DNA of 64,000 nt, taken from assembly GCA_903928895.1 (NCBI GenBank), contig CAIYSR010000092.1, positions 1-64,000 on the forward strand. Direction: 5' to 3'. This DNA is from an uncultured Rhodospirillales bacterium (GTDB taxonomy: Bacteria > Pseudomonadota > Alphaproteobacteria > Acetobacterales > Acetobacteraceae). Made by a program: the position numbers and the translations under genes. The notes below the pieces were generated by a model. It worked only from the letters and a program-made list of their open reading frames with translations. It was not told the origin of the DNA and did not search any database. Shown here piece by piece: positions 47,667-57,424 of the stretch. Position 1 is the first letter of the stretch. Every line of letters starts with the position of its first letter.

Positions 47667-49663
47667 CCATCCGTCTCACCCGTCCGCCCGCGGTACCGCT
47701 GATCACCTTCGATCCGCACACCTCGATCTGGTCCTGCGCGGACCGGCTGACGGATGATTGGCCGCGCCATTGGACCGGGACCAAGATGGCGCTCTACGCG
47801 GTGGTGCGCGTGGATGGCGTGGCATACCGGGTGATGGGCGGGCCGGAATGGTGTGCCAATGCGGCGGGCCAGGAGCGGGTGAGGGTCCATGCGACGCGGA
47901 CGGAATATCTCTTCCGCTGTGGGCCGGTGGAACTGGGGCTGGATTTCGTCACGCCGCTGCTGGCCGACGATCTCGAGCTGTTGTCGCGGCCGGTGACCTA
48001 TCTGAATTTCAGCACAAGCAGCCTCGATGGGCGGGCGCACGTGGTCGATGTCTATGTCGATATGACCGGGGAAATCGCGGTCAATCTGCCGCATCAGCGG
48101 GTGTTCTGGGATCGCGCCGAGGCGGATGGGATGGTGGTGCTGAGCTTCCGCGGCGAGGACCAGCGTGTGCTGGAGGAGGCGGGCGATCACCGCCGCATCG
48201 CGTGGGGCACGGCGTTGCTGGCCGGACGGGCTGGGCGGGTGGTGGGGATGATCGGGGATATCGATATCTGCCGCGACGCCTTCCGCAGCACCGGGCAGGC
48301 GAGCGGGCGCGGGTTGAAGCCGGCGCCGCGCAAGACCGACTACAACTCGGATGCGGTGCTGGCCCTGACGTTCGATATGTCTGTCGCACCGGGTGCGCCG
48401 GCGATCGAGACTGTGCTTGTCGGCTATGACGACGAGTGGGCAATCGAGTATTTCGGCCAAAGGTTGCGGGCGTGGTGGCGGCGGTCGGACAATGCGGGGC
48501 CGATGAGCCTGCTGGCCGACGCCTTCCGCGAGCAGGCGGAGGTGCTGGCGCGGGCGGCGGCGTTCGACGCCGAGCTGGCGGCGCGGGCCAGCGCGGTGGC
48601 GGGGGATGGGTATGCCGATCTGCTGGCGCTGGCGTGGCGGCATACGTTGGTGGCGCACAAGCTGGCGGCGGGGCCGGAGGGGCAGCCGCTGTATTTCTCC
48701 AAGGAGAATTTCTCCAACGGTTGCATCGCCACCGTGGACGTCACCTACCCCTCGGCACCCTTGTTCCTGCTGTTCAATCCCGCGCTGCTGCGGGCGATGA
48801 TCCTGCCGTATTTCAGCTATTGCACGAGCCCGGCCTGGCCGTTCCCGTTCGCCGCGCATGATCTGGGCACCTATCCGAAGGCCAACGGGCAGACCTATCG
48901 CAACTTCGATAAGGACCCGGACCAGCCTATCATCGAGACGCAGATGCCGGTGGAGGAATGCGGCAACATGCTGATCCTGGTGGGGGCGCTGGCTGCGACC
49001 ACCGGGGACCTGGCGGATGCGCGGGCGCATTGGGCGCTGCTGACGGATTGGGCGGATTATCTGGTGGCGCACGGGGAGAGCCCGGGCGCGCAGCTTTGCA
49101 CCGATGATTTCTCGGGCGTGCTGGGTGACAACGTGAACCTGGCCGCCAAGGCCACCGTGGGACTGGCATGCTACGCGCGGCTGGCTGCCGATCTGGGGGA
49201 GGGGGAGACGGCGGCGCGCTATCGCGCGGTGGCGGAGCGCTTCGCCGCCAGCCTGCTTGAGCGCGCGCGCGATGGGGCGGCGACGCGGCTGGCGTTCGAT
49301 CGGCCCGGTAGCTGGAGCGTTAAGTACAACATGGTGTGGGACCGGCTGCTCGGGCTCGATTTGTGGCCGGAGGCGGAGCATCGGCGCGAGTTGGCGGTGT
49401 ATCGCGCCAAGGTGGAGCTGTATGGCTGTCCGCTCGACGACCGCTCCACCCTGACCAAGCCGGAATGGATGCTGTGGGCGGCATCCCTGGCCGATGACCC
49501 GGCGCTGTTCTCCGATTTCACCGACCGCATCCTGCGCTATGCCAACGAGACGCCGAACCGGGTGCCGCTGTCGGACCTGTATTTCACCGATACCGGGCGC
49601 AAGATCGGCTTCCAGGCGCGCTCGGTGCTGGGAGGGCTGTTCATTGGTTTGATGCGGCGTTGA
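47663..49663 (+). CDS. GtaA-like protein (DUF5127/DUF4965/DUF1793 architecture)
   Basis: A 666-residue protein resembling fungal glutaminase A-type proteins: an N-terminal beta domain (about 1-230, DUF5127-like), a linker, then an (alpha/alpha) barrel region (about 310-666) with VDVTYPSAPLFLLFNP, WPFPFAAHDLGTYP, PVEECGNMLILVGAL and QLCTDDFSGVLGDN. The conserved acidic residues (HDLGTYP, EECGN, TDDFSG) look like a glycosidase active site. No signal peptide, unlike secreted fungal members. It overlaps the GntR gene and faces a GH51/ABC operon, so a glycoside hydrolase role fits better than glutaminase; this is inference. Confidence 0.8.
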   Translation: MTIRLTRPPAVPLITFDPHTSIWSCADRLTDDWPRHWTGTKMALYAVVRVDGVAYRVMGGPEWCANAAGQERVRVHATRTEYLFRCGPVELGLDFVTPLLADDLELLSRPVTYLNFSTSSLDGRAHVVDVYVDMTGEIAVNLPHQRVFWDRAEADGMVVLSFRGEDQRVLEEAGDHRRIAWGTALLAGRAGRVVGMIGDIDICRDAFRSTGQASGRGLKPAPRKTDYNSDAVLALTFDMSVAPGAPAIETVLVGYDDEWAIEYFGQRLRAWWRRSDNAGPMSLLADAFREQAEVLARAAAFDAELAARASAVAGDGYADLLALAWRHTLVAHKLAAGPEGQPLYFSKENFSNGCIATVDVTYPSAPLFLLFNPALLRAMILPYFSYCTSPAWPFPFAAHDLGTYPKANGQTYRNFDKDPDQPIIETQMPVEECGNMLILVGALAATTGDLADARAHWALLTDWADYLVAHGESPGAQLCTDDFSGVLGDNVNLAAKATVGLACYARLAADLGEGETAARYRAVAERFAASLLERARDGAATRLAFDRPGSWSVKYNMVWDRLLGLDLWPEAEHRRELAVYRAKVELYGCPLDDRSTLTKPEWMLWAASLADDPALFSDFTDRILRYANETPNRVPLSDLYFTDTGRKIGFQARSVLGGLFIGLMRR

Positions 49664-50187
49664 TCGTGCGCAGGACTTGCGAAGGATGGAAATGTCATCG
49701 GCTGGAGGGCATGGATATCGCCGGACCATCCCCCCTACAGCCGCTGCAAGACATCGAGCATCGACCCTTCCCCCCAAGCAACAGGACGATGCCTCTGAGC
49801 ACCCGTCCTATGCATGATTGCCGCCTGTTGGCCGCATCCAGCGTTCGGCGGAGAACGCTTCGTGCACGGCGATCTGCTGGGCGACGTCTTCGGCGTTCGG
49901 CGTGGCGTACCTGGAGACACGCTCGATGATCCGCAAACCGCGGCTGTCGATGGCGGGGCGGGCAGCGGTTGTCAGCTTCTTGATGGCACCGATCTGTGTG
50001 TCGAGGTGCTCAGCCGCCACGATCGACATTGTTGAGCGCGAAACGGTACTTGCCGCGGTGCGCCCGGTGTAGTTTCCGATGCTGCTGGTGACCGGCGGGC
50101 AGCGGCTATAGTCGTCGATCATGCAGTATCGGATCGGACCGGTTCATTCCATCTTGCGGCGCGGTCGGGCTGTGCCAGCAGCGCGCC
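49664..50187. other. Intergenic region, no gene supported
   Basis: Short frames exist on both strands, including a 104-codon one on the minus strand (49808-50122), but none shows a recognisable domain and the ribosome binding sites are poor. The region may hold a decayed gene. No strong hairpin or operator was seen. Confidence 0.4.
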
Positions 50188-52173
50188 ATGGATCATGACG
50201 CGCGCGACCCGGAGCCATCGGCCAGGCCCCCCGGGCAGGTCGAGCCGAAGGCAAAGCCGAGACGGCTGCGCTGGCTCGCGGTTGGTCTTGTGCCGATCGC
50301 GATTGTGGCTGCGCTCGTCATGATTTGGCAATGGGACTGGATGATCCCGGTCGTAACAGGACGGCTGCAGGCGGCCCTGGGTCGGGCGGTTGCGATCGAG
50401 CATCTCGCCATCAGCCTTGGGCGGACGACACGGATCACCGCCTCCGGCGTGCGGATTGCCAACCCGGATGGCTTTCCGGCCGGCGCGCCCTTCGCCACCC
50501 TTGGGCACCTCGCCATCGATGTCGATGTCGCGGCATCCCTGCGTGGGCGTCGCCTGGTGATGCCCCTGGTCGCCATCGACAGGCCGGCGATATTGGCCAT
50601 CATGCTGGCGGATGGGCGGAGCAACTATGGCTTCGACGGCGCCAACATCAGCGCGGCGACCCAGCCGATCGGCAATCTCACGATCGCGAACGGTCGGGCA
50701 CAGCTGGTGGTTCCGCACTGGGACACGGATGCCTCGGCAACCTTCGCAACGCAGGCGGCGGGCGCTTCCGGGCAGCCGGCGCGGATCACCGTGCAGGCCA
50801 GCGGCGTTTATGGTGGTCAACCGCTCACCGGCAGCTTCGTCGGGGGGGCGCTGATGTCGGTCGGCGCCACGGCGCATCCTTTTCCGATCGACCTGCGCCT
50901 GACGGTGGGGCCGACCAATGTTGCCCTGGTCGGGACGGTGCGCGACATCATTGCCTTCACCGGCGCGGATCTGAAGCTGACGCTGCGTGGCCCCGATCTC
51001 GGCCTGCTCTATCCGCTCACCGGCATTCCGTTTCCCCGGACACCAGGCTACGTCCTCGCCGGGCATCTCGAATACGGCGCGCGCAAGATCCATTTCAAGG
51101 ACATCACCGGCACCGTCGGTTCGACGGACCTGGATGGCAGTGCCGTCGTCGATCCTCGACAGAACCGCGAAGGGGCGACGTTCGAACTGCATTCGAAGAG
51201 TGTTGATCTCGCCGATCTCATTGGTTTCATCGGCGCCGAGCCGGGACGCGCCGGCGGCCCCAACATGTCGACGCAACAGGTGCAGGCGATGTCGACCGCG
51301 GCGGCCAGTCCGCTGCTGCTGCCCTCCAAGGTGCTTGATCTGCCGAGGCTGCGCGCCGCCGACGTCGCGTTTCACTATCGTGGGGACCAGATCAAGGGCA
51401 GCGCCATGCCATTCGATACCATAGACGTCGTGGGCACTCTCGAAGATGGCCATATTACGCTTCATCCCCTCACCTTCGGGGTTGGCGCCGGCGCCATCGT
51501 CGCAACGGTCGACCTGCTGCCCCAGCCGGATGACTTGGTGCGTGCCAGGGCCGAAATCGAAATCCGCCAACTCGACCTGGCGCGCCTGCTGGCCGCGACC
51601 CGGCTGGCCAGCGGAACCGGGCGGATCAATGGGCGGGCGCTGATCACCAGCCGGGGGAATTCGATGTCCGCACTGCTTGGCGCGGCCGACGGCACGGTCG
51701 ATATCAGGATGAACGGCGGCAGCATCAGCGCCTTGCTGGTCAATCTCGCCGGGCTGCAGTTCGGCAACGCCTTGTTGTCGATGCTTGGAAGCCCCAAGCA
51801 TGCCGACGTGTTGTGCGTCATTGGGGCATTCACCGTCACACAGGGAGAATTGCAGACGCGCACGCTGCTGATCGACACCAGCGAGGCGCTCATCCGTGGC
51901 ACCGGTACCATCGACCTTGCCCATGAACGGCTGGCCTACACGATCTGGACCGCTGCCAAGCATTTCACGATCGCCTCGCTGCCGGTTCCGATCGGGATCA
52001 CCGGGAGCTTCCGTCATCCCGTCATCGGGCCGGACCTGGCCGCCCTCGGCGCGCGTGGCGGAGCCGCGGCCGGGCTGGGTGCGCTGTTCCCGCCATTGGC
52101 ATTGTTGCCGACGATCCAGCTCGGGGTTGATGACGATCCGCGCTGTGCCGTAGCCGCTTCCAATGGTCGGTAG
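50188..52173 (+). CDS. AsmA-family envelope protein
   Basis: A 661-residue protein with a short cytoplasmic Arg/Lys-rich start, one membrane helix (about 31-50, LAVGLVPIAIVAALVMIW) and a long periplasmic beta-rich part. The AsmA-type N-terminal motif is GRAVAIEHLAISLGRTTRI followed by DGFPAGAPFATLGHLAIDVD. The C-terminal part (GRINGRALITSRGNSMSALL, then DLAHERLAYTIWTAAKHF) matches the AsmA C-terminal domain. Such proteins are implicated in phospholipid transport between the membranes. A partial paralogue lies at 55.4-56.3 kb. Confidence 0.88.
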   Translation: MDHDARDPEPSARPPGQVEPKAKPRRLRWLAVGLVPIAIVAALVMIWQWDWMIPVVTGRLQAALGRAVAIEHLAISLGRTTRITASGVRIANPDGFPAGAPFATLGHLAIDVDVAASLRGRRLVMPLVAIDRPAILAIMLADGRSNYGFDGANISAATQPIGNLTIANGRAQLVVPHWDTDASATFATQAAGASGQPARITVQASGVYGGQPLTGSFVGGALMSVGATAHPFPIDLRLTVGPTNVALVGTVRDIIAFTGADLKLTLRGPDLGLLYPLTGIPFPRTPGYVLAGHLEYGARKIHFKDITGTVGSTDLDGSAVVDPRQNREGATFELHSKSVDLADLIGFIGAEPGRAGGPNMSTQQVQAMSTAAASPLLLPSKVLDLPRLRAADVAFHYRGDQIKGSAMPFDTIDVVGTLEDGHITLHPLTFGVGAGAIVATVDLLPQPDDLVRARAEIEIRQLDLARLLAATRLASGTGRINGRALITSRGNSMSALLGAADGTVDIRMNGGSISALLVNLAGLQFGNALLSMLGSPKHADVLCVIGAFTVTQGELQTRTLLIDTSEALIRGTGTIDLAHERLAYTIWTAAKHFTIASLPVPIGITGSFRHPVIGPDLAALGARGGAAAGLGALFPPLALLPTIQLGVDDDPRCAVAASNGR

Positions 52174-52667
52174 CTGTCGATCAGCGCTGAAGAAAATGTC
52201 CAGATGATTGGCGTGATGGACTTGACCGAGGGATGCCACGCGGTTGCGGTCAGGCTGTCGCCAGCAGAGCGTCGGCGCGGATATTTCCCCTAATAGCGGC
52301 CTGTATCGGGAAGCTCGGAGAACAGCGTCGGCGGCGTAGATGACATCAGGGCAGCCCGTCGCAATGGGTGCGAGAGATAAGTTCAGACACGGCGCGCCGT
52401 GGGACCTACCTTTCTGCTCGATTTTTGCAACTCACCCGATCGATCTACGAGCGTCGAACAGAATTGGAAAAACGACGCATCCCGGGTGCTACAATCGGAA
52501 AATACCTACGATGTATTTTAATAAATCCCTTTCAAATGTTCATCGTACCAGTGGATCGCGAAGTTCATTTGATGCTACCATGAACTTGGTGATATTTTTG
52601 GTGTGGTCTACGCCCCTGGCGCCGACCGTAAGCGGGCTATATCGAGAAATCAGGAAGGCCGCATCTG
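52174..52667. promoter_or_regulatory. AT-richer intergenic region before the AI-2E transporter
   Basis: No credible gene. From about 52430 to 52620 the sequence is much richer in A/T than its surroundings, which fits a promoter region. AAGTTCAT (52561) and ATGAACTT (52580-52587) are perfect 8-bp inverted repeats with an 11-nt spacer, a possible operator. No clear -35/-10 pair could be fixed. Confidence 0.4.
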
Positions 52668-54497
52668 ATGTCAGGCGTTCCGTCGCTGCTGACCCGAACG
52701 CGCGCCCCCATCGTCCCGGCGCAGACGCCAGGAGCTTCCGGGCTGATGGCGCTTGCGACCGGCGTCGTCGTCGTTGCCGCGCTCTCGATCGCCCGCGAGG
52801 TGCTGTTGCCGATCACGCTGGCCGTCCTGCTCTCCTTCGTGCTGGCGCCGCTGGTAGACTTGCTGCGTCGGATACGGCTGGGGCGTCTGCCTGCCGTTGC
52901 CCTTAGCGGGCTGCTGGCTCTGGGTATCATTCTCAGCCTTGGCGGCCTAATCGGCGCCCAGGTCGCCGGCTTCGCCGACGATTTGCCGCGCTATGCCAGC
53001 ACGGTGCAAGACAAGGTGCAATCGCTCCAGGTGGCCGGGATGAGCCATCTTTTGGAAATGCTCGACAGAATCGCGCGGCGGGCCGAGCCTGCTGGCCGTG
53101 CGCCCATCAGCACGGGCGCGGCGCCGGCGCCGATCCCAGTGGAAGTCCATCAGCCAACGCTCACGCCCACCGAGATGGCGCAGCGCATCGTCGGGCCGGT
53201 GCTGTCGCCGCTTGCCACCACCGGCATCGTCTTCGTCGTCGCGATCTTCATCCTGCTGCAACGCGAGGACCTGCGGGACCGTCTGATCCGCCTGTTCGGT
53301 GCGCGCGACCTGCATCGGACGATGATGGCGATGGATGAGGCCGGGCGCCGGCTGAGCCGCTACTTCCTGACCCAGTTGGCACTCAACACCACGTTCGGCG
53401 CCGTCATCGGCACGGGCCTGCTGCTGATCGGCGTACCGAGCCCGGTGCTGTGGGGCACCGTCGCCGCCCTGATGCGCTTCGTGCCATATATTGGCGCCCT
53501 GGCCTCCGTCGTTCCGCCGCTGGCCCTGGCGGCGGCGGTGGACCCGGGCTGGTCAATGATGGGATGGACCTTCGCACTGTTCCTGGCAGGCGAGATGATC
53601 ATGGGCCAGATCGTGGAGCCGATCATCTACGGCCACAGCACGGGCCTCTCGCCGGTCTCTGTGGTGGTCGCCGCGATCTTCTGGGGCTGGATCTGGGGGC
53701 CGATCGGGCTGATCCTGTCGATGCCCCTGACCCTGTGCCTGGTCGTGCTCGGCCGCCATTTCGGCCGGCTAGAGTTCCTCGACGTGCTGTTCGGCGACCA
53801 GCCCGCGCTCACGCCGGTGCAGAGCTTTTACCAGGGCATGCTCGCTGGCAACCTCGACGAAGTACAGGACACTGCCGAGCAATTGCTCAGGAACCGTCCA
53901 TTGTCGAGCTACTATGACGAAGTGGCGATAAAGGGACTGCAGCTCGCCGCGTTCGATATTGAGCGCGGCGTGCTGGATGAGGACCAGGTGGCGCGCATGG
54001 CCGGCGCGGTCGACGACCTGCTGGGCGAACTGTCTGACCACAGCGACGACGATCCGGCCCAATCCTCGCCGACCGGGCCGGTCGCCCTTCCTGAGGCCTG
54101 GAGAGCGCCGTCCGCAGTGCTCTGCATCGCCGGCCGGGGGCCACTCGATGCCGCGATCGCCGCAATGCTCGCCCAGTTGCTCCGCAAGCACGGACTTGGC
54201 GCGCGCGCGGAACCGCACGACGTCGTCGCCTCGCGCGCGACGCTCGCCGCGATCGACGTGACCGGCGTCATGGCGGTCTGCCTGTGCCATGTCTCTGTCA
54301 ACGCGACGCCCGCGAGCCTGCGCTACGCCGTGCGGCGGCTACGCTCCCGCCTGCCGGAAGTAAGTGTCCTGGTCAGCCTGTGGCCCGCGGATCTGATCGG
54401 CGAGGACCGCCTGCGCGCCGCAGTGGGGGCCGATCACTATGCGGTCTCGCTGCACAAGGCCGTCGCCGCCTGCCTGGAGCAAGCGGCGATCGCCTAG
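52668..54497 (+). CDS. AI-2E family (PerM/TqsA-like) transporter with C-terminal soluble domain
   Basis: A 609-residue protein. Residues 1-370 hold about eight membrane helices with family motifs (REVLLPITLAVLLSFVLAPL, RFVPYIGALASVVPPL and EPIIYGHSTGLSPVSVVVAA). Residues about 380-609 are an added cytoplasmic part: a helical linker (FYQGMLAGNLDEVQDTAEQLL), then from 475 an alternating beta/alpha domain starting AVLCIAGRGPLDAAIAAMLAQ that looks like a Rossmann or cobalamin-binding-like fold but lacks the B12 DxHxxG motif. The family exports autoinducer-2 or acts as Na+/H+ antiporters; the substrate here is unknown. Confidence 0.85.
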   Translation: MSGVPSLLTRTRAPIVPAQTPGASGLMALATGVVVVAALSIAREVLLPITLAVLLSFVLAPLVDLLRRIRLGRLPAVALSGLLALGIILSLGGLIGAQVAGFADDLPRYASTVQDKVQSLQVAGMSHLLEMLDRIARRAEPAGRAPISTGAAPAPIPVEVHQPTLTPTEMAQRIVGPVLSPLATTGIVFVVAIFILLQREDLRDRLIRLFGARDLHRTMMAMDEAGRRLSRYFLTQLALNTTFGAVIGTGLLLIGVPSPVLWGTVAALMRFVPYIGALASVVPPLALAAAVDPGWSMMGWTFALFLAGEMIMGQIVEPIIYGHSTGLSPVSVVVAAIFWGWIWGPIGLILSMPLTLCLVVLGRHFGRLEFLDVLFGDQPALTPVQSFYQGMLAGNLDEVQDTAEQLLRNRPLSSYYDEVAIKGLQLAAFDIERGVLDEDQVARMAGAVDDLLGELSDHSDDDPAQSSPTGPVALPEAWRAPSAVLCIAGRGPLDAAIAAMLAQLLRKHGLGARAEPHDVVASRATLAAIDVTGVMAVCLCHVSVNATPASLRYAVRRLRSRLPEVSVLVSLWPADLIGEDRLRAAVGADHYAVSLHKAVAACLEQAAIA

Positions 54498-54595
54498 GCA
54501 GGCGTTGGCGGGATGAATCTCGGAAGGCATTCGAAACATCGCGGGGCGAAGGCCAGCTTCCGTTTTGGCAATAGCGCAACCCTGGGGGAGTTTGC

Positions 54596-55435
54596 CTAAC
54601 CCGACCGTCGCTCCCACCCCGCGTCGATCTGCGCACCGATGAGCACGACATAGGCGCTCACCCAGAACCACATCATCACGCCAACCGCTGCCGCGAGTGG
54701 CCCGTAGGTGGCGTCGTAGCCGGCGAGGCGGCCGACATAGATCGAGAACAGCAGCGAGGTCGCCAGCCACAGGACAGTCGCAACAAGCGGTCCGGGCGTG
54801 ATCCAGTGCAGGTTGGTGCGATGGCGCGACGGACCGAACCGGTAAAGCAGTCCGATCGCTAGCAGGACCGCCACCATCAGTACAATGGCGACGGACACTC
54901 GGATTGCCATCGCCTGGCCGGCATCTGGCATGATGAATGACAGCACCACCGGCACCACCACCAAAACGGCGATGGTGCACGCGCCGATCAGGATGACGCC
55001 GAGCGTCATCGCCAAAGCAGTCGTCTGAAAGGCGAGGATGCCGCGCCGCTCTGTCACCCCGTACGCGACGTTGAGGGCCGACAACATCGCCTTGGTGCCC
55101 GTGGTGGCGCTCCATGCTGCGATAGCGGTGCTGACACCTAGTGCGATGCTCAGGTCGCTGCTCGGACGGCGGACGAGATCAAGCACGCGGGCATCGATCA
55201 GGGCGAACACGCTGGGCGGCACCAAGTGCCGCAATTGCTGCAACTGCGGCTCCACCGTTACCGGGTCGAACACGAGTCCGTAGATGAACACCAGCATGCT
55301 GATGGCGGGGAACAGGGCCAGCGTCGCGTAGAAGGCACAACCGGCCGCAACCAGGGACATCTGAGCCGACAGCAGCAGCCGCACACCGCGCCGCGCCGCC
55401 CACTGCCATGTCCGGCGCTTGGCCTGAGGCGCCAC
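54596..55435 (-). CDS. YihY/virulence factor BrkB family membrane protein
   Basis: A protein of about 279 residues with six or so membrane helices. The features LVAAGCAFYATLALFPAISMLVF and the C-terminal YDATYGPLAAAVGVMMWFWVS are typical of YihY/BrkB (formerly called RNase BN). GTG 55435 is proposed as the start because it falls just after the stop codon of the upstream AsmA-like remnant, with GGA 12 nt upstream; a longer reading frame to 55567 is possible but would overlap that gene. It may be a transporter or channel; its role is not established. Confidence 0.85.
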   Translation of the reverse strand: MAPQAKRRTWQWAARRGVRLLLSAQMSLVAAGCAFYATLALFPAISMLVFIYGLVFDPVTVEPQLQQLRHLVPPSVFALIDARVLDLVRRPSSDLSIALGVSTAIAAWSATTGTKAMLSALNVAYGVTERRGILAFQTTALAMTLGVILIGACTIAVLVVVPVVLSFIMPDAGQAMAIRVSVAIVLMVAVLLAIGLLYRFGPSRHRTNLHWITPGPLVATVLWLATSLLFSIYVGRLAGYDATYGPLAAAVGVMMWFWVSAYVVLIGAQIDAGWERRSG

Positions 55436-55439
55436 GGCG

Positions 55440-56252
55440 CTAAGGAGTCCTGACGGCTGACGCAACGCAAGGCGGGGTCTTGGCGGCGGCGAACCGGAGC
55501 GTAGGCGATAGCGCCCATGGCGCCCGCGGAGCGGCGAGCCCCGTAGCGTCGCCGCGGCGGGTCCCAAGCGTGGTGAGAGCGTTGCCGCGGCTCAGTATCC
55601 GCGCCGTGAAGTCGACGCGAGGGTGTGCACCGACCGCCGCAACCGGCCCGGCACCCGGGTAAGCATGATCGGGCGGCTGGTCCGCGGAGGCGCCACTTGC
55701 ATCGACGACGGATCGGGTCACAGCCCCTCGCGGACCGCTCTCGGGGGCCTCGATGGTTGAGCAAGGAGTCACGGCGTCGGAGGCCAAGCGCGGGGCGATC
55801 ACAAGTGCCTGCTCCGCGTTGATATTCAAGGTGCCGATCGGACCGTCGGCGGCGAGGACGATATCATGATCCAACCTGTGGAGGTTCCGCTCGTCAAATG
55901 CCTCGGTGGCGACGGCCTTCGGCCGGTCGATAGGCACCGGAATGATCCGTGAATGGTGGATCGAAGCCGCGATCTCCCTTTCGACGTGCAGATGCTGCGC
56001 CGTGGTGAACGGCGTATTGACGGGGAGTCCTTCGAGATTTGCAATCCGGACATCGTCGGCGCTGATGCCGCTGATGCGCCCCAGGCTGACATGGGGATGC
56101 GCGATACCGACGGTTCGGCCAATGGCCACCTGCACGTGGCCAGCCACCAGCGGGATCGCCCAGTACCAACGCCAGACCAGCACAAGCAAGGCCACGGATA
56201 ATACGGGCGCGACGACGGCGAGAATGCCACCCGTCCGCAGCGCCCGGCTCAC
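55440..56252 (-). pseudogene. Shortened, diverged AsmA paralogue
   Basis: A 270-codon frame whose first 150 residues align with the AsmA-like protein at 50.2 kb: the membrane helix, GRTVGIAHPHVSLGRISGI, DDVRIANLEGLPVNTPF and a PIGTLNINAEQALVIAP block match in order. After that the similarity is patchy: SRGNALTTLG resembles SRGNSMSALLG of the C-terminal half, suggesting an internal deletion of roughly 300 residues, and the end is unrelated. It is open from GTG 56252, so it may still be translated as a short protein, but as an AsmA protein it is broken. Confidence 0.7.
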
Positions 56253-56444
56253 GATGTCGGCTCCGGGTGCACGGGCATCTCAGTGCCAGCTCACAAGGAC
56301 CATGAGTCCGATGGGAGGCGCAACGCGAAGAGCCCCGCACAGCAGTCCGAGTGGCATGAGGAATCCTCCCCGGGATGGCGGCCGGCGATGATGCTTCGCC
56401 CGCCCGGTTCGCGCCGTTGCCGGCGCGCCCGCGGCGCTGGTTGA

Positions 56445-56777
56445 TCAATCCCAGGTGTGGACCACCTTGCGGGTGGTGCGCTCCACCACGACCGGGCGAT
56501 CGTTGACGATACTGTAGCTGTAGGTATCCGCCTGGGGCACCTTCATGGAGTCGGGCAGCGGGTACAAGGTCACGGTCCCAGGCAACGCTGCGCCGACCAT
56601 TGGCTTGAGAGCGGGGTCGGTGAACGAGGTGTATTTCTGCGTTGTTGAATAGGCGCGGATGGCGCTGCCCTGGTCCGTCGTCCAGGTTGTGGTCGTCGTG
56701 CTGGATTGAGCGACGGCCACTCCCGCGCTTGCCATCAGCATCGACACGGCCACGGCAGACAAAATCGATTTCCGCAT
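56445..56777 (-). CDS. DUF1236-like exported protein
   Basis: A 110-residue protein with a clear signal peptide (RKSILSAVAVSMLMASAGVA, cleavage near AVAQ). The mature part contains PLPDSMKVPQADTYSYSIVN and RPVVVERTTRKVVH, which match DUF1236, an alphaproteobacterial periplasmic family related in layout to RcnB. ATG 56777 has AAGGAGG upstream. Its function is unknown; such proteins are often stress-induced. Confidence 0.8.
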   Translation of the reverse strand: MRKSILSAVAVSMLMASAGVAVAQSSTTTTTWTTDQGSAIRAYSTTQKYTSFTDPALKPMVGAALPGTVTLYPLPDSMKVPQADTYSYSIVNDRPVVVERTTRKVVHTWD

Positions 56778-57424
56778 TGGAGCCTCCTTCAGGAGAAACT
56801 GAGTGCTGCGATGCTCGCGGCAGCATTTGCCCGGGGCGATCGCGGTCGGGGCGAAAACCTCGGCCATAACTATCCTCCGCGCGTTCAATGCAATCGGACA
56901 GCCTCGGGAACTACCCACGCAGCCCCAACGAATGTACCTTGCTCACTCCGGTCAGAGGTGGCCTGGGAAAACTGGAAAGGCGGATCCGCCGCTCGGATGT
57001 CTATGCTTGCACGATGCAAAGGCGGGCCAACTCGGACGTTCTATGACGGCCATTGGCCGACACCGCGAGCGTGTTGCGTCTCGTGTTGGGCTATCTCGCA
57101 GGCTGGTCGTCGGTTCGGCCCTGGTGCCTTGCGCCACGCCATGATGCCAAACCACGCCGATACATGATACCGTTCCGGTAAAAGGACGCATTCATCGGCT
57201 TACGCGCGAATTCGTGCCGTGAACGGCCCGCAATCGTCAACCGATCGGGTGAGGCTCCGCCCCCTTCGGCAACTGCCGGACCGATTTCGCCGGAGTCGCC
57301 GGAAAGCGCTCCAGGCGGCCAAGACCGACTCTTGGATTTAAAACACCAGCCTCGCTCCTCAGCATCGCCGCGACGTCGAGACGGTTCCTCATTTTTTGAG
57401 AAACGAGGCGAAGCCGGGCGGCTA
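56778..57424. other. Long intergenic region, no gene supported
   Basis: About 650 bp between the DUF1236 and HNH genes. Frames of up to 120 codons exist on both strands but show no domain, no good ribosome binding site, and composition typical of chance frames. The sequence is less GC-rich than the flanks. It may hold promoters or a decayed gene. Confidence 0.4.

Noticed and set aside
47303-49777. 824-codon open frame antisense to the GtaA-like gene
   Set aside because: Composition is a shadow artefact (Arg/His/Gln-rich, no domain); the plus strand encodes a well-conserved protein family.
49808-50122. 104-codon minus-strand frame upstream of the AsmA gene
   Set aside because: No domain, no good ribosome binding site and it sits over the AsmA promoter region; could be a decayed gene but cannot be supported.
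50119-52239. 706-codon open frame antisense to the AsmA gene
   Set aside because: No recognisable domain, low-complexity composition; the AsmA signature is on the plus strand.
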